Of a stretch of 64,000 nucleotides of DNA, positions 36,042 to 44,958 are shown one piece after another. Source of the DNA: JBDSGC01 sp046594105 (GTDB lineage Bacteria > Acidobacteriota > Thermoanaerobaculia > Gp7-AA8); assembly GCA_046594105.1 (NCBI GenBank), contig JBKJQB010000195.1:1-64000 (forward strand), written 5' to 3'. Position 1 is the stretch's first letter. Each line of letters begins with the position of its first letter. Under the pieces are notes generated by a model, which worked only from the letters and a program-made list of their open reading frames with translations, made no database searches and was not told the DNA's origin. The position numbers and the translations under genes are program-made.

Positions 36042-37418
36042 ATGATCGTCATCAAGTTCGGCGGCACGTCCGTTGGTGATGCGCAGCGTGTGGCCAGCGC
36101 CATCGACATCGTGGCGGCGCGGCGCGATCGGCAGCCGGTGGTGGTGGTCTCCGCGCTGGCGGGAGTGACCAACGATCTGGTCGCCGCAACCGAGGCGGCG
36201 TGTGCGGGGGATCAGGAACGGGTGCGGGAGATCGTCGCCCGGGTACGGCAGCGGCACGAAGACGTGGCCATGCAGCTGGTGCAACAGAAGTTCGATTTCT
36301 TCGAGGCGTTCCTCAAGAAGCTCAACCGTCAGATCGACGAGATCCACACCATCCTCAGCGGAATCGCCTTGCTGCGCGAGATCACCGCGCGGGCCAAAGA
36401 CAAAGTGGTGGCCATTGGCGAGAAGCTCTCGTCCGTGCTCTTCGCTTACTCCATGATGATGCGCGCGCTGCCGGGCGAGCACGTCGACTCCGAGGAAGTG
36501 GTGATCACCGATGGGCGGTTCGGCGAAGCCTCGCCGATCATGGAGGAAACGCGCCAAGCGGCCCGGCGCGTCCTCGTTCCGCTCCTGGAGCGCAATCTCA
36601 TCCCGGTCATGGGAGGGTTCATCGGCAGCACGCGCGAGGGCGCCACCACGACGCTCGGACGCGGCGGATCGGACTTCAGCGCAGCGATCGTCGGTGCGGC
36701 AATTTCGGCTGAGGAGATCCAGATCTGGACCGATGTCGACGGCATGATGACCTGCGATCCGCGGCTCATCCCGGCGGCGAAGATGATCGAGCGGATCTCC
36801 TACGTCGAGGCGGCAGAGCTGGCGTGGTTCGGCGCAAAAGTGCTCCACCCCAAGACCATCGCGCCCGCCGTGGCGGAGCACATCCCGGTGCGGATCCTCA
36901 ATACGCACAATGTCTCCAGCCCCGGCACGGTGATCACCGAGGAAGGCGACGAAGGCGCTGCGGGCCCACGGGCCATCGCCGTCAAGCGCGGAGTGACCAT
37001 CGTCCACATGACCTCGAACACGATGCTGGGAGCGCATGGATTCCTGGCCCGCCTGTTCGCGGTGTTCGAGCAGCTGGAGATCTCGGTGGACCTGATCACG
37101 ACCTCCGAGGTCTCCGTGTCGGTGACCATCGACGACAAGCACAACCTGCAGCAGCTGGTGGAGAAGCTCGGACCGGTTGCCAACGTGGAGGTGCTGGAGA
37201 ATCAGTGCATCGTGGCGGTCGTCGGTCGCAACCTGATGCGCGACTCCGCAGTCGGCGCGCGCATTTTTGACGCGGTGCGGGGAGTGTCGCTGTCGATGTT
37301 CTCCATGGGCACCTCGGGACTCAACCTCTCCATCGCCTGCAGCGAGAGCGAAGGAGATCGCGCCGTCCGTGCGATCCATGCCGCGCTGTTCGAAAAGCAC
37401 GCCGAGGTGGCATCGTGA
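36042..37418 (+). CDS. lysC: Aspartate kinase
   Basis: This 458-residue enzyme phosphorylates aspartate as the first committed step of the aspartate family. VIKFGGTSVGDAQRV is at the N-terminus, GRGGSDFSAAIVG at about residues 206-218 and TDVDGMMTCDPR at about 230-241. Two C-terminal ACT domains (about 315-455) include SVDLITTSEVSVSVTID, so feedback inhibition by lysine or threonine is likely. No homoserine dehydrogenase is fused. The ATG at 36042 is chosen over an upstream in-frame extension that lies inside asd. Confidence 0.95.
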   Translation: MIVIKFGGTSVGDAQRVASAIDIVAARRDRQPVVVVSALAGVTNDLVAATEAACAGDQERVREIVARVRQRHEDVAMQLVQQKFDFFEAFLKKLNRQIDEIHTILSGIALLREITARAKDKVVAIGEKLSSVLFAYSMMMRALPGEHVDSEEVVITDGRFGEASPIMEETRQAARRVLVPLLERNLIPVMGGFIGSTREGATTTLGRGGSDFSAAIVGAAISAEEIQIWTDVDGMMTCDPRLIPAAKMIERISYVEAAELAWFGAKVLHPKTIAPAVAEHIPVRILNTHNVSSPGTVITEEGDEGAAGPRAIAVKRGVTIVHMTSNTMLGAHGFLARLFAVFEQLEISVDLITTSEVSVSVTIDDKHNLQQLVEKLGPVANVEVLENQCIVAVVGRNLMRDSAVGARIFDAVRGVSLSMFSMGTSGLNLSIACSESEGDRAVRAIHAALFEKHAEVAS

Positions 37419-37455
37419 TGACGGAACGGTCGCCGGCGGCGACTGCCGCGTCGAG

Positions 37456-37618
37456 TTCCCTCTCCCCGCCGCAGCGGGGAGAGGGTCCGCGAAGCGGGGG
37501 TGAGGGGTCTCTCTCCCTGCGGTCGCGTGAGGCCCCTCATCCGGCCTTCGGCCACCCTTCGACTCGCTTCGCTCGCTCAGGGCAGGCTCTTCTCCCCGCG
37601 CCGCGGGGAGAAGGATCT
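37456..37618. repeat. Family A palindromic repeats inside the lysC-dapB gap
   Basis: The 244-base gap holds two palindromic units, 37456-37508 and 37532-37618. Both are built on CTCCCCG...CGGGGAG, like the cluster at 1-243. The second contains an extra hairpin, CGACTCGCTTCGCTCGCTCAG. They interrupt what is otherwise a tight operon and could form mRNA hairpins that modulate dapB relative to lysC. Confidence 0.75.
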
Positions 37619-37662
37619 CGACTGAAAACGCGCCCGCTGCTGTCCTCTCTCGAGGTGGCACC

Positions 37663-38331
37663 ATGAAGCTGGCCATTCACGGCTACGGAAAAATGGGCAA
37701 GGCCGTGGAGCGCATCGCGGTGGAGCGAGGTCACGAAATCGTGAGCATCGTGGGTCATGCAGGCTCACCGACGATCGAAGGTGCCGAGGTCTTGATCGAT
37801 TTTTCCAACGCCGGGACGTTGGACAGAGCGCTGGACCTGGCCATCGAAGGCAAAACCGGTCTGGTCATCGGAACGACCGGCTGGAACTCCCGTCTCGACG
37901 AGGTCCGCACCCGTGTGGACCAGGCGGGGATCGGCTGCGTCTACGCGTCGAACTTTTCGCCGGGAGCGAACGTGATGTTCGCGCTGGCGCGGCGGGCGGG
38001 AGAGTTGTTTGCGCAGTTCCCGGAGTACCAGGCGGCGATGGAAGAGCGGCATCACGCCCAGAAAAAGGACGCCCCGAGCGGGACCGCGCTGCGGATCGCG
38101 GAAGAGGTCCGGCAGGGAAGTAACGGGAAGCTCGATCCGCCGATCAACTCGACCCGTGCCGGCAGCGAGTTCGGACTGCATACGCTTTTCTTCGACTCCC
38201 CCGACGATCTGATCGAGATCTCGCATCGCGCCCGCGGGCGCGACGGATTCGCGCGCGGAGCGGTTGTTGCAGCAGAAATGCTTGGCGGCCGGAAGGGGCT
38301 GCTTCGCTTCGACGAGTTGCTGTTTCCCTGA
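37663..38331 (+). CDS. dapB: 4-hydroxy-tetrahydrodipicolinate reductase
   Basis: This 222-residue NAD(P)H-dependent reductase follows DapA in diaminopimelate synthesis. The N-terminal AIHGYGKMGKAVE nucleotide-binding loop, GTTGW (about 70-74) and the substrate-binding ERHHAQKKDAPSGTA (about 128-142, with His130/131 and Lys134/135) are all present. At 222 residues it is shorter than the E. coli enzyme (about 270), as in several thermophile and Bacteroidetes forms. dapA follows 52 bases downstream. Confidence 0.95.
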   Translation: MKLAIHGYGKMGKAVERIAVERGHEIVSIVGHAGSPTIEGAEVLIDFSNAGTLDRALDLAIEGKTGLVIGTTGWNSRLDEVRTRVDQAGIGCVYASNFSPGANVMFALARRAGELFAQFPEYQAAMEERHHAQKKDAPSGTALRIAEEVRQGSNGKLDPPINSTRAGSEFGLHTLFFDSPDDLIEISHRARGRDGFARGAVVAAEMLGGRKGLLRFDELLFP

Positions 38332-38383
38332 TGCGATTCTCGGATTCGCCGAGCGAGGGATGAGGCCTGATGGAGAACTTGCG

Positions 38384-39310
38384 ATGAAAGGTCATTCCTC
38401 ATTTCGGGGGATCGGAACCGCGTTGATCACGCCGTTCACCGACAGCGGTGCGCTCGACGAGACGGCGTTTCTCCGTTTCGTCGACTGGCAGATCGAAGAG
38501 GGGATCGGATTCCTCGTCCCCTGCGGCACCACAGGAGAAAACCCCGCCCTGACCGCGGAGGAGCATCGTCGTGTCGTCGAGATGGCGGTGCAGGCCTCGA
38601 AGGGACGGGTGCCCGTGCTGGCAGGCGCCGGGAGCAACTCCACTCCGCGCGCCGTCGAACTGGCGCAGCAGGCCATCGATCTCGGCGCGGATGGCGTCCT
38701 GACCATCACGCCCTTCTACAACAAGCCGACGCCAGACGGGCTGCGCCGTCATTTCGGCATGCAGGCCGAGGCCATCGAGAAAAAGGCCGCCGGCTTTCCG
38801 ATGATCCTCTACAACGTTCCCGGCCGCACCGGCGTGAACATGGCCGCTGCCACCACGCTGAAGATCGCGAAGGAGATCCCGAACGTCATCGGCGTGAAGG
38901 AAGCCTCGGGGAACCTGGAGCAGATTCTGACCATCCTCCGCGATCGCCCGGAAGGGTTTCTCGTTCTCAGTGGCGACGACGCCTGGACGCTGCCGCTGAT
39001 CGCTGCGGGCGCGGATGGTTTGATTTCGGTGGCCTCCAACGAGATCCCCCGGCTGATGTCCGAGTTGGTCCGCTCCGGGTTAGTGGGAGACTTCGCCGCT
39101 GCCCGAGCCGTTCACGAGCGGGTGCTGCCGTTGCTGCTGGGGAACTTCATCGAATCGAATCCCATCCCGGTCAAGACGGTCTGTCGGATGCTGGGCATCC
39201 TGGCGAACGATGTGGTGCGTTCGCCGCTGGCACCGATTACCGAGGCGAATCGGAAGCAACTGGAAGCAATCCTGGAGCAATGCGATCTGCGACCGGTGAC
39301 GTCATCATGA
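38384..39310 (+). CDS. dapA: 4-hydroxy-tetrahydrodipicolinate synthase
   Basis: This 308-residue aldolase-class enzyme condenses pyruvate with aspartate semialdehyde. PCGTTGENPAL (Thr49/50), the Tyr-containing ILYNVPGRTG (Tyr143, Arg148) and the Schiff-base Lys172 in VIGVKEASG are all in place. The ATG at 38384 has GGAG eight bases upstream; ATG 38360 is an alternative that would add eight residues. It follows dapB in the opposite order to the reaction sequence, inside the same operon. Confidence 0.96.
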   Translation: MKGHSSFRGIGTALITPFTDSGALDETAFLRFVDWQIEEGIGFLVPCGTTGENPALTAEEHRRVVEMAVQASKGRVPVLAGAGSNSTPRAVELAQQAIDLGADGVLTITPFYNKPTPDGLRRHFGMQAEAIEKKAAGFPMILYNVPGRTGVNMAAATTLKIAKEIPNVIGVKEASGNLEQILTILRDRPEGFLVLSGDDAWTLPLIAAGADGLISVASNEIPRLMSELVRSGLVGDFAAARAVHERVLPLLLGNFIESNPIPVKTVCRMLGILANDVVRSPLAPITEANRKQLEAILEQCDLRPVTSS

Positions 39311-39395
39311 AGACACCTGTCAGTACAGGGATAAGATCGAGCCTGTTCACCGGCGCCTTTCGAGCGTCCGTTCCGTGGGACGAAAGGGGCATCTG

Positions 39396-40250
39396 ATGGC
39401 CAGCAAGACCGAATCGAAAGGGTTGACGATCGAAGAGCGGCTCGCCGGGTTGCAGGGAACGACTGACCGGATGGAGGCCGTCAAGACCATCGGCCTGTTT
39501 CTCGCGGAGTTGGAGAAGGGCTCGGTTCGCGCGGCGGTGCGCGACCCGGACGGCGTGTGGCAGGTTCAGGCCTGGGTCAAGGAAGGCATCCTGGCCGCCT
39601 TCCGCTTCGGAATCCTGTCGGAGTTTGCCTCGGGCGCGCTCTCGTTCGTGGACAAGGACACCATCCCGGCGCGTCGGTTCAAGGCGCAGGATGGAGTGCG
39701 CATCGTCCCGGGCGGCTCTTCAATCCGTCGCGGAACTTTCATCGCCAAGGGTGTGGTGATGATGCCGCCGGCCTTTGTGAACGTCGGCGCGTACGTGGAC
39801 GAAGACACCATGATCGACTCGCACGCGCTGGTCGGATCGTGTGCCCAGATAGGCAAGCGCGTCCACCTCAGTGCCGCTGCGCAGATCGGCGGAGTTCTGG
39901 AGCCGGTCGGAAACATCCCGGTGATCATCGAAGACGATGTGGTGGTGGGCGGCAACTGCGGAATCTACGAGGGCACGGTGGTTCGCGGCCGAGCGGTGAT
40001 CGGGGCGGGCGTGGTTCTGACCGGCTCGACGCCGGTCTACGATCTCGTGCGCGGCCAGATCTATCGTCGTACCGCCGATCGTCCGCTGGAGATTCCCTAC
40101 GGTGCGGTGGTGGTCCCCGGTTCCCGTCCGATTCAGGGCGCCTTTGCGGAGGAGCATTCCCTGCAGATCACCACGCCGATGATCGTCAAGTATCGCGACG
40201 AGAAAACCGACGCGTCGACAGCGCTGGAGGAGGCGCTGCGCGGGGAGTGA
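39396..40250 (+). CDS. dapD: Tetrahydrodipicolinate N-succinyltransferase
   Basis: This 284-residue trimeric left-handed beta-helix enzyme transfers succinyl from succinyl-CoA to tetrahydrodipicolinate. The hexapeptide repeats are clear from about residue 110 to 210, as in VNVGAYVDEDTMIDSHALVGSCAQIG and VVVGGNCGIYEGTVVRGRAVIGAGVVLTGSTPV. Its presence shows the succinylase branch rather than direct dehydrogenase or LL-aminotransferase routes. The ATG at 39396 has GAAAGGGG upstream. Confidence 0.95.
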   Translation: MASKTESKGLTIEERLAGLQGTTDRMEAVKTIGLFLAELEKGSVRAAVRDPDGVWQVQAWVKEGILAAFRFGILSEFASGALSFVDKDTIPARRFKAQDGVRIVPGGSSIRRGTFIAKGVVMMPPAFVNVGAYVDEDTMIDSHALVGSCAQIGKRVHLSAAAQIGGVLEPVGNIPVIIEDDVVVGGNCGIYEGTVVRGRAVIGAGVVLTGSTPVYDLVRGQIYRRTADRPLEIPYGAVVVPGSRPIQGAFAEEHSLQITTPMIVKYRDEKTDASTALEEALRGE

Positions 40251-40266
40251 GCCAGCAGCACGATCG

Positions 40267-41388
40267 ATGAATCCCAGAATCTCCGGCCGTTTCTCCAACC
40301 TCGAGCTGTCCCTGATCCGTCAGATCAACGCTCTGGCCACGCCGCTGTCGGTCAACCTCGGAATCGGCGAACCGAACATCGAGCCCGACGAGATGCTGCG
40401 GGAGTTCGCTCGCAGCGCCGCAACCAGCGGCTCGTGGCACTACACAGCCAACGCCGGAACGATCGGCTTGCGCAAGCTGGTCGGCGAACGTGCCGGAGCG
40501 GAGGCGGCGACCGAGGTCTGCATCACCGCGGGCACGGAGGAGGCGCTCTACGCGATCCTGCAGGCGTATGTCGATCCGGGAGACGAGGTGCTAATTCCCA
40601 ATCCCGGTTTCTCGGCGTATTCGACGCTCGTACGCATCTCCGGCGGCGTGCCGGTGACGTACGACCTGGAGCCACCCGACTGGCGGCTCGATCCGGCACG
40701 GCTGCTCTCGCGCATCACGCCGAAAACGAAGTGCATCGTGGTGAACTCACCATCGAATCCCCTGGGCTCCGTCATTCCGCGGGAGACCCTCGCTGCGATT
40801 GCCGAGGCCGGACTGCTGGTGGTGAGCGATGAGGTCTACAGCGAGATCTGGTACGAGCAGCGACCGCCGTCCATGCTGGGGATGGGACCGAACGTGCTGG
40901 TGGTCAATGGTCTTTCGAAGAGCCACTCCATGACCGGGCTGCGGCTGGGGTGGGTGACCGGACGGGCAGAACTGATGAAACCGGTCGTGACCGCGCATCA
41001 GTACATCGCCACGTGCGCCTCCGCGTTTTCGCAGACCCTGGCGGAGAGGGTTCTCTCCTCCAACGAATGGAACGAGGCCTGGCTGGAGCGGATTCGCGCG
41101 CAGTTTCGGTTGCAGCGGGAAGCGGCGCTCGGGGCGATCGAGCGGGAGCTTTCGGTGGCCATCGAGCCGCCCGCGGGAGCTTTCTACGCGTTCGTGCCGG
41201 TGCCCTCCTGTGACACGCTCGCGTTCGCGCGCTCCATGGCTCTGGATGCCGCGGTTCTGGTGATTCCCGGTGTGGCCTTCGGGTCTCTGGGTGAGGGTTT
41301 TATCCGCATTTCCTACGCCGCGGCGGTCGAGCAGATTGGAACCGGAATCGAGCGGCTCGGTCGCGCTCTTCGTTCCGCAGGCCGTTGA
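40267..41388 (+). CDS. Class I/II PLP aminotransferase, probably succinyl-DAP aminotransferase
   Basis: This 373-residue fold-type I aminotransferase has the PLP lysine in NGLSKSHSMTGLRLGW (about residue 219), the substrate-binding NSPSNPLGS and SDEVYSEIWY. It begins 16 bases after dapD, so the likely role is N-succinyl-2-amino-6-ketopimelate transamination (the DapC step). That assignment rests on position; sequence alone says only aspartate-aminotransferase-like. DapE and DapF are not in the window. Confidence 0.85.
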   Translation: MNPRISGRFSNLELSLIRQINALATPLSVNLGIGEPNIEPDEMLREFARSAATSGSWHYTANAGTIGLRKLVGERAGAEAATEVCITAGTEEALYAILQAYVDPGDEVLIPNPGFSAYSTLVRISGGVPVTYDLEPPDWRLDPARLLSRITPKTKCIVVNSPSNPLGSVIPRETLAAIAEAGLLVVSDEVYSEIWYEQRPPSMLGMGPNVLVVNGLSKSHSMTGLRLGWVTGRAELMKPVVTAHQYIATCASAFSQTLAERVLSSNEWNEAWLERIRAQFRLQREAALGAIERELSVAIEPPAGAFYAFVPVPSCDTLAFARSMALDAAVLVIPGVAFGSLGEGFIRISYAAAVEQIGTGIERLGRALRSAGR

Positions 41389-41475
41389 GAAAAACTCCTC
41401 TCTGTGATTTGGCCGGCAGCTGGCGCGCTGCGGGCGTCACACTTGCAACGTTGGCGATGGGGAACCCACTAGAGA

Positions 41476-42384
41476 ATGGCTGCAAGAGTGCGTCGCGTTA
41501 CTGAAAAACTGCCCGTTCCACCTGCGAAGGATTCCGTCGCTGCGGCGGAGGTGTCGCTGTATCGCAACGTGCTGAAAATCCGGCAGGATCACGATCTGGA
41601 AAACCTGGGCATCTCGTTCTACGACGCTCACTCCACCATCCAGTGGTCCTACAACGCGGATCACTACTTCCATGCGGCGTCGACGATGAAGCTCGCCGTC
41701 CTCCTCGGCGTTTTCCGTCAGGTCGAGCGCGGCGAGCTCACTCTGGATGCTCCGGTCCACATCCGGAACCGCTTCACCAGCATCGTGAACCAGGAGCCGT
41801 TCATGCTCGATCTTGGTCGCGATGCCGATCCGGACGTGTACGGCCACCTGGGCAAGACCCTCACCGTCCGGGAACTGGCCTACTGGATGATCACCAAGTC
41901 GAGCAATCTGGCCACCAACCTGCTGGTGGAAGTCGTCAGCATCGGGACGATCCAGATCGCGCTCGATGAGCTGGAGATCGATGGCGTCCGGGTGCTCCGC
42001 GGGGTGGAGGACACCGCCGCCTTCAATGCCGGCCTCAATAACGAAGTAACGGCGAACGGGCTGCTGAAGCTTCTGCGGTCGATCGCCGACGGCAAGGCCT
42101 ACTCACAGAATTCCAGCGACGAGATGCTCAAGATCATGCTCGAGCAGCAGTATCGCAGCGGCATTCCGGCGGGCCTGCCCAAGGCGGCCTCCGCTCGCGT
42201 TGCGCACAAGACGGGCAATATCTCCACCGTGCACCACGACGCCGGAATCGTCTATCTTGACGACCGCAAGCCGTACGTGCTGGTGATCCTCACGCAGTTC
42301 AGTGTGGAAAACGGGAGGGGAACGGCGGTGGCGGACGTATCGCGTGACATCTACTCCACCCTCGCCGGAAGCAGCTATGAGTGA
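41476..42384 (+). CDS. Class A beta-lactamase-like serine hydrolase without signal peptide
   Basis: The 302-residue protein keeps the class A beta-lactamase active-site pattern: SxxK (Ser69-Thr-Met-Lys72), SSN in place of SDN (142-144), a glutamate in GVEDT (Glu178) that could match Glu166, and KTG (245-247). The N-terminus is MAARVRRVTEKLPVPP, basic and proline-rich and not a secretion signal, so the product is probably cytoplasmic unless the true start is elsewhere. It begins 87 bases after the aminotransferase gene, and its stop overlaps the next gene by eight bases. It may act on a D-amino-acid peptide or amide rather than on antibiotics. Confidence 0.85.
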   Translation: MAARVRRVTEKLPVPPAKDSVAAAEVSLYRNVLKIRQDHDLENLGISFYDAHSTIQWSYNADHYFHAASTMKLAVLLGVFRQVERGELTLDAPVHIRNRFTSIVNQEPFMLDLGRDADPDVYGHLGKTLTVRELAYWMITKSSNLATNLLVEVVSIGTIQIALDELEIDGVRVLRGVEDTAAFNAGLNNEVTANGLLKLLRSIADGKAYSQNSSDEMLKIMLEQQYRSGIPAGLPKAASARVAHKTGNISTVHHDAGIVYLDDRKPYVLVILTQFSVENGRGTAVADVSRDIYSTLAGSSYE

Positions 42385-43087
42385 TCAGGACCAGTCCATC
42401 AAAGTCGTCGATGCCTTCGATCTCGACGACGAGCTTCGATCCCTGCTCAAGCCCGGCGAAATGGTTCGCGACGGGGAAGGCAGGCGCCATCGGCTGCCCC
42501 GCTATTTTTACGAGATCCCCTCTCACGAGGCTGGGATGCAGATCCGGCTCAGCCCTCATTTCGGCCTGAACGAATTCACCCTGGTGGATCTCAAAGAGGC
42601 CCCCCGCCTTCAGCAGTTTCCGCGCTACGTTCCCTGTGCGGTCCGGATCCTCTCGTTTTACCTGGAGCAGTTTCGTAGCGCCGTGGGAGCCTCGGTCCAC
42701 ATCGCCGTCAACGGAGCGTACCGCTCGCCCTCACACAAGCTGGCCATCGGGGGAACGGCGCATATGTGGGGCACGGCTGCCGACGTCTACCGCATCGGGA
42801 CCACTATCCTCAAGACTCGCGAGCAGATCGAGAAATACAACGTGATCGCGGAAGACCTTTCCGAAGACATCTCCGTGCTGCCGTACGGGCATGTGACGGG
42901 AAACAACGCGGATGATCACGTGCATCTCGACGTCGGCTACATCACGGTGATTCCGCGCGAGATCTCGGAAGACAGGATGGAGGTTCCTCAGGAACACCGG
43001 CCGAGGTTTGCCTTTGAAGAGCGCCGTCGCACCGATCGGCGGACTCTGCCGAGAGAGATGGCCACCTCGGGCGAAAAAAACGAATAA
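42377..43087 (+). CDS. M15-type D-Ala-D-Ala carboxypeptidase-like protein without signal peptide
   Basis: The 236-residue protein contains a Peptidase_M15_3 (PF08291)-like domain. NGAYRSPSHKLAIGG precedes the zinc motif HMWGTAAD (His129, Asp136), and DDHVHLDVGY supplies His183. FGLNEFTLVDLKEAPRLQQF forms the usual N-terminal part. There is no signal peptide, so a cytoplasmic D,D-peptidase or a metal-binding non-peptidase is possible. The C-terminal about 40 residues are basic and charged. The start overlaps the upstream beta-lactamase-like gene by eight bases, which implies coupling. Confidence 0.84.
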   Translation: MSDQDQSIKVVDAFDLDDELRSLLKPGEMVRDGEGRRHRLPRYFYEIPSHEAGMQIRLSPHFGLNEFTLVDLKEAPRLQQFPRYVPCAVRILSFYLEQFRSAVGASVHIAVNGAYRSPSHKLAIGGTAHMWGTAADVYRIGTTILKTREQIEKYNVIAEDLSEDISVLPYGHVTGNNADDHVHLDVGYITVIPREISEDRMEVPQEHRPRFAFEERRRTDRRTLPREMATSGEKNE

Positions 43088-43190
43088 GTTCCCTTGATTC
43101 CGGTTGTGGCTACCGCTTCCGGCCCGGCCTGCCGTTTGCTTAGGACGGAGGAACTCGGCTGCGACCGTCCACTCCCCAGGACCCTCGGAA

Positions 43191-44786
43191 ATGCCCTCAG
43201 ATCTGAAAAATAACCTCGACGACCGGACTCTGGCGAGGACCCGGCTGAGCATGCCTGTGATGGGCATGGAGGCGGAGTTCAACGTCTGGATCGACGAGGT
43301 GGAGATCGATCCCACGCCGTACTTCAAGCACCCCAGCGCCTTCATCGACCGGCCTCTGCTGCCGCGCGAGAAGTCCTCCCTGCAGCTGCCCACCGGGGGA
43401 GCGGTTTACTTCGACCGCGGCGTCATTGAAGTAGTCACCCCGGTGATCGAGCTGGCGCCGCACGCGACCGCCCGGATGGTCCGCAATCTCTGGGATCAGA
43501 TCCAATTCGTTCGCGACCAGCTGACCCACTGGGAGAAACAGAACGGTCACACCGTCCGGCTCAAGGCGTACAGCACGCACTACAACATCTCCTACGAGAT
43601 CCCCCGGTCGCAGCAGAACGCGCGACGGAACGAGAAGAAGCTGGCTCTGCTTCTGGCCTACATCCTGCCGGTTCCGGTCATGCTGGTGGCCTCGAACCGG
43701 CGTTCCACGGGTGTGGGGGTCCGGCCACGGGGCGGACGGATGGAGATCACGGTCGATTTCACGCCCGATCCCGGTCTCATGCTGGCGGCCGCCACGCTGA
43801 TCGTCGGCATTGTCCGGGAGGTCATGTCGTGGCCCTCGTACGAGCTATCGATCCTCAAGGAGTTGCCCATCCCGGTGGTGGCGGGCGTGATCCCCGGCAA
43901 ACACACCACCCGCAAAGGCTGGCTGACCAAAGACTTCCACTACGCCCAGAGCCCCTACACCGCGGATGTGAACGAGAGGATCTGGACGACCCAGTTCGGC
44001 GAGATCAAATCGCTCCGCCAGATGGCTGCGGAGACCGCCTGGTTCTTCCGCCGGTCCATCCGTCGCTACTCCGACCCGTTCAGCACTCGGCTCCTCTTCG
44101 CCATCATGACCGGTCGCGCTCCCTCGATGCTCGAGCTGGTCGACCGGCCTACTGCCTATGACGACGTCGGACGCCTGTGCCGCTGGGGCATGGTCACGCA
44201 CGAGCTCAAGAACTATGACGCCGAGATGGAACTGCTCCAAGCGAAGAGGCTGGCCTGGGAAAATCTCCCGATCGATCAACACGTCATCAACCGCAGCCAG
44301 GCGAAACACCTCCACGAGCTGGAGGTGAAATCGGCTCAAGGCGCTCGACGGGTGAAGGCTGATGGAAAGGCGGGCGAAGCCTCCTCTCCTGTTCGTCCGC
44401 CGGCCGTCCGACGTGCGAGGATCGCTCCCGCTCGTCGCGGGGGTGACGGACAGGGAAAGCTGGTGCCGAATCGTCCCAGCCCGTATCTGGACCGCCGCGG
44501 GACGTCCCTGCTTCCGGGGCAGGCTCCCAGAGAGCGCCGCCGGGATTCGGAGCGGCGCCGCAGCGTTTACGCGACGCCGTTTCCTGATCGTCGCTTGACT
44601 CGGTCAGCCTACGAGCAGGTCTTTCTCAAGCTCGTCTCTGGCGGCACACTCAGGGTGGGCCAGGATATTTACCGTCCGATCGGCATGAAGGGTTGGTATC
44701 ACGCCATCTTCCGCCGCGACTCCGACGGAACCGAGCGCCTGATGACCATCGATCAATTGCTGCAGAAGATGAACGACTGGCTCTGA
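43191..44786 (+). CDS. GCS/Pup-ligase-like carboxylate-amine ligase
   Basis: The 531-residue protein carries the glutamine-synthetase/glutamate-cysteine-ligase-fold nucleotide site. GMEAEF (25-30) is the first metal-binding strand, YFDRGVIEVVTPVIE (73-87) the second, HYNISYEIP (130-138) and GRMEITVDFTPD (182-193) the others. The pattern also recalls PafA/Dop. The catalytic half runs to about residue 410. An Arg/Pro/Ala-rich linker (about 410-470) and a small C-terminal domain follow. I infer ATP-dependent ligation of an amine to a carboxylate; the substrate is unknown. It is third after the beta-lactamase-like and M15-like genes, 103 bases on. Confidence 0.8.
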   Translation: MPSDLKNNLDDRTLARTRLSMPVMGMEAEFNVWIDEVEIDPTPYFKHPSAFIDRPLLPREKSSLQLPTGGAVYFDRGVIEVVTPVIELAPHATARMVRNLWDQIQFVRDQLTHWEKQNGHTVRLKAYSTHYNISYEIPRSQQNARRNEKKLALLLAYILPVPVMLVASNRRSTGVGVRPRGGRMEITVDFTPDPGLMLAAATLIVGIVREVMSWPSYELSILKELPIPVVAGVIPGKHTTRKGWLTKDFHYAQSPYTADVNERIWTTQFGEIKSLRQMAAETAWFFRRSIRRYSDPFSTRLLFAIMTGRAPSMLELVDRPTAYDDVGRLCRWGMVTHELKNYDAEMELLQAKRLAWENLPIDQHVINRSQAKHLHELEVKSAQGARRVKADGKAGEASSPVRPPAVRRARIAPARRGGDGQGKLVPNRPSPYLDRRGTSLLPGQAPRERRRDSERRRSVYATPFPDRRLTRSAYEQVFLKLVSGGTLRVGQDIYRPIGMKGWYHAIFRRDSDGTERLMTIDQLLQKMNDWL

Positions 44787-44931
44787 AGCGCGTTTCGTCG
44801 TTGGGAACGCGCTCCCTTACGGTCCCGTGCCCGGTCGATCGTGCGTGATTCTACGAACTGCGAAGCGATCGGGGCGCGACCAGGACGGTATTCGCGTCGC
44901 GCGCGACAACGGCCTCGGATAGCGCGCTAGA

Positions 44932-44958
44932 CCGCGCCCTGGGATCTCCAGGGCGCGG
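44932..44958. terminator. Hairpin between convergent genes
   Basis: An exact 11-bp stem (44932-44942 with 44948-44958) with a 5-base loop lies 19 bases downstream of the lytic transglycosylase stop and 145 bases after the ligase gene. No T-run follows on either strand, so it is terminator-like but not canonical. The remaining 190-base gap shows nothing else. Confidence 0.5.
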
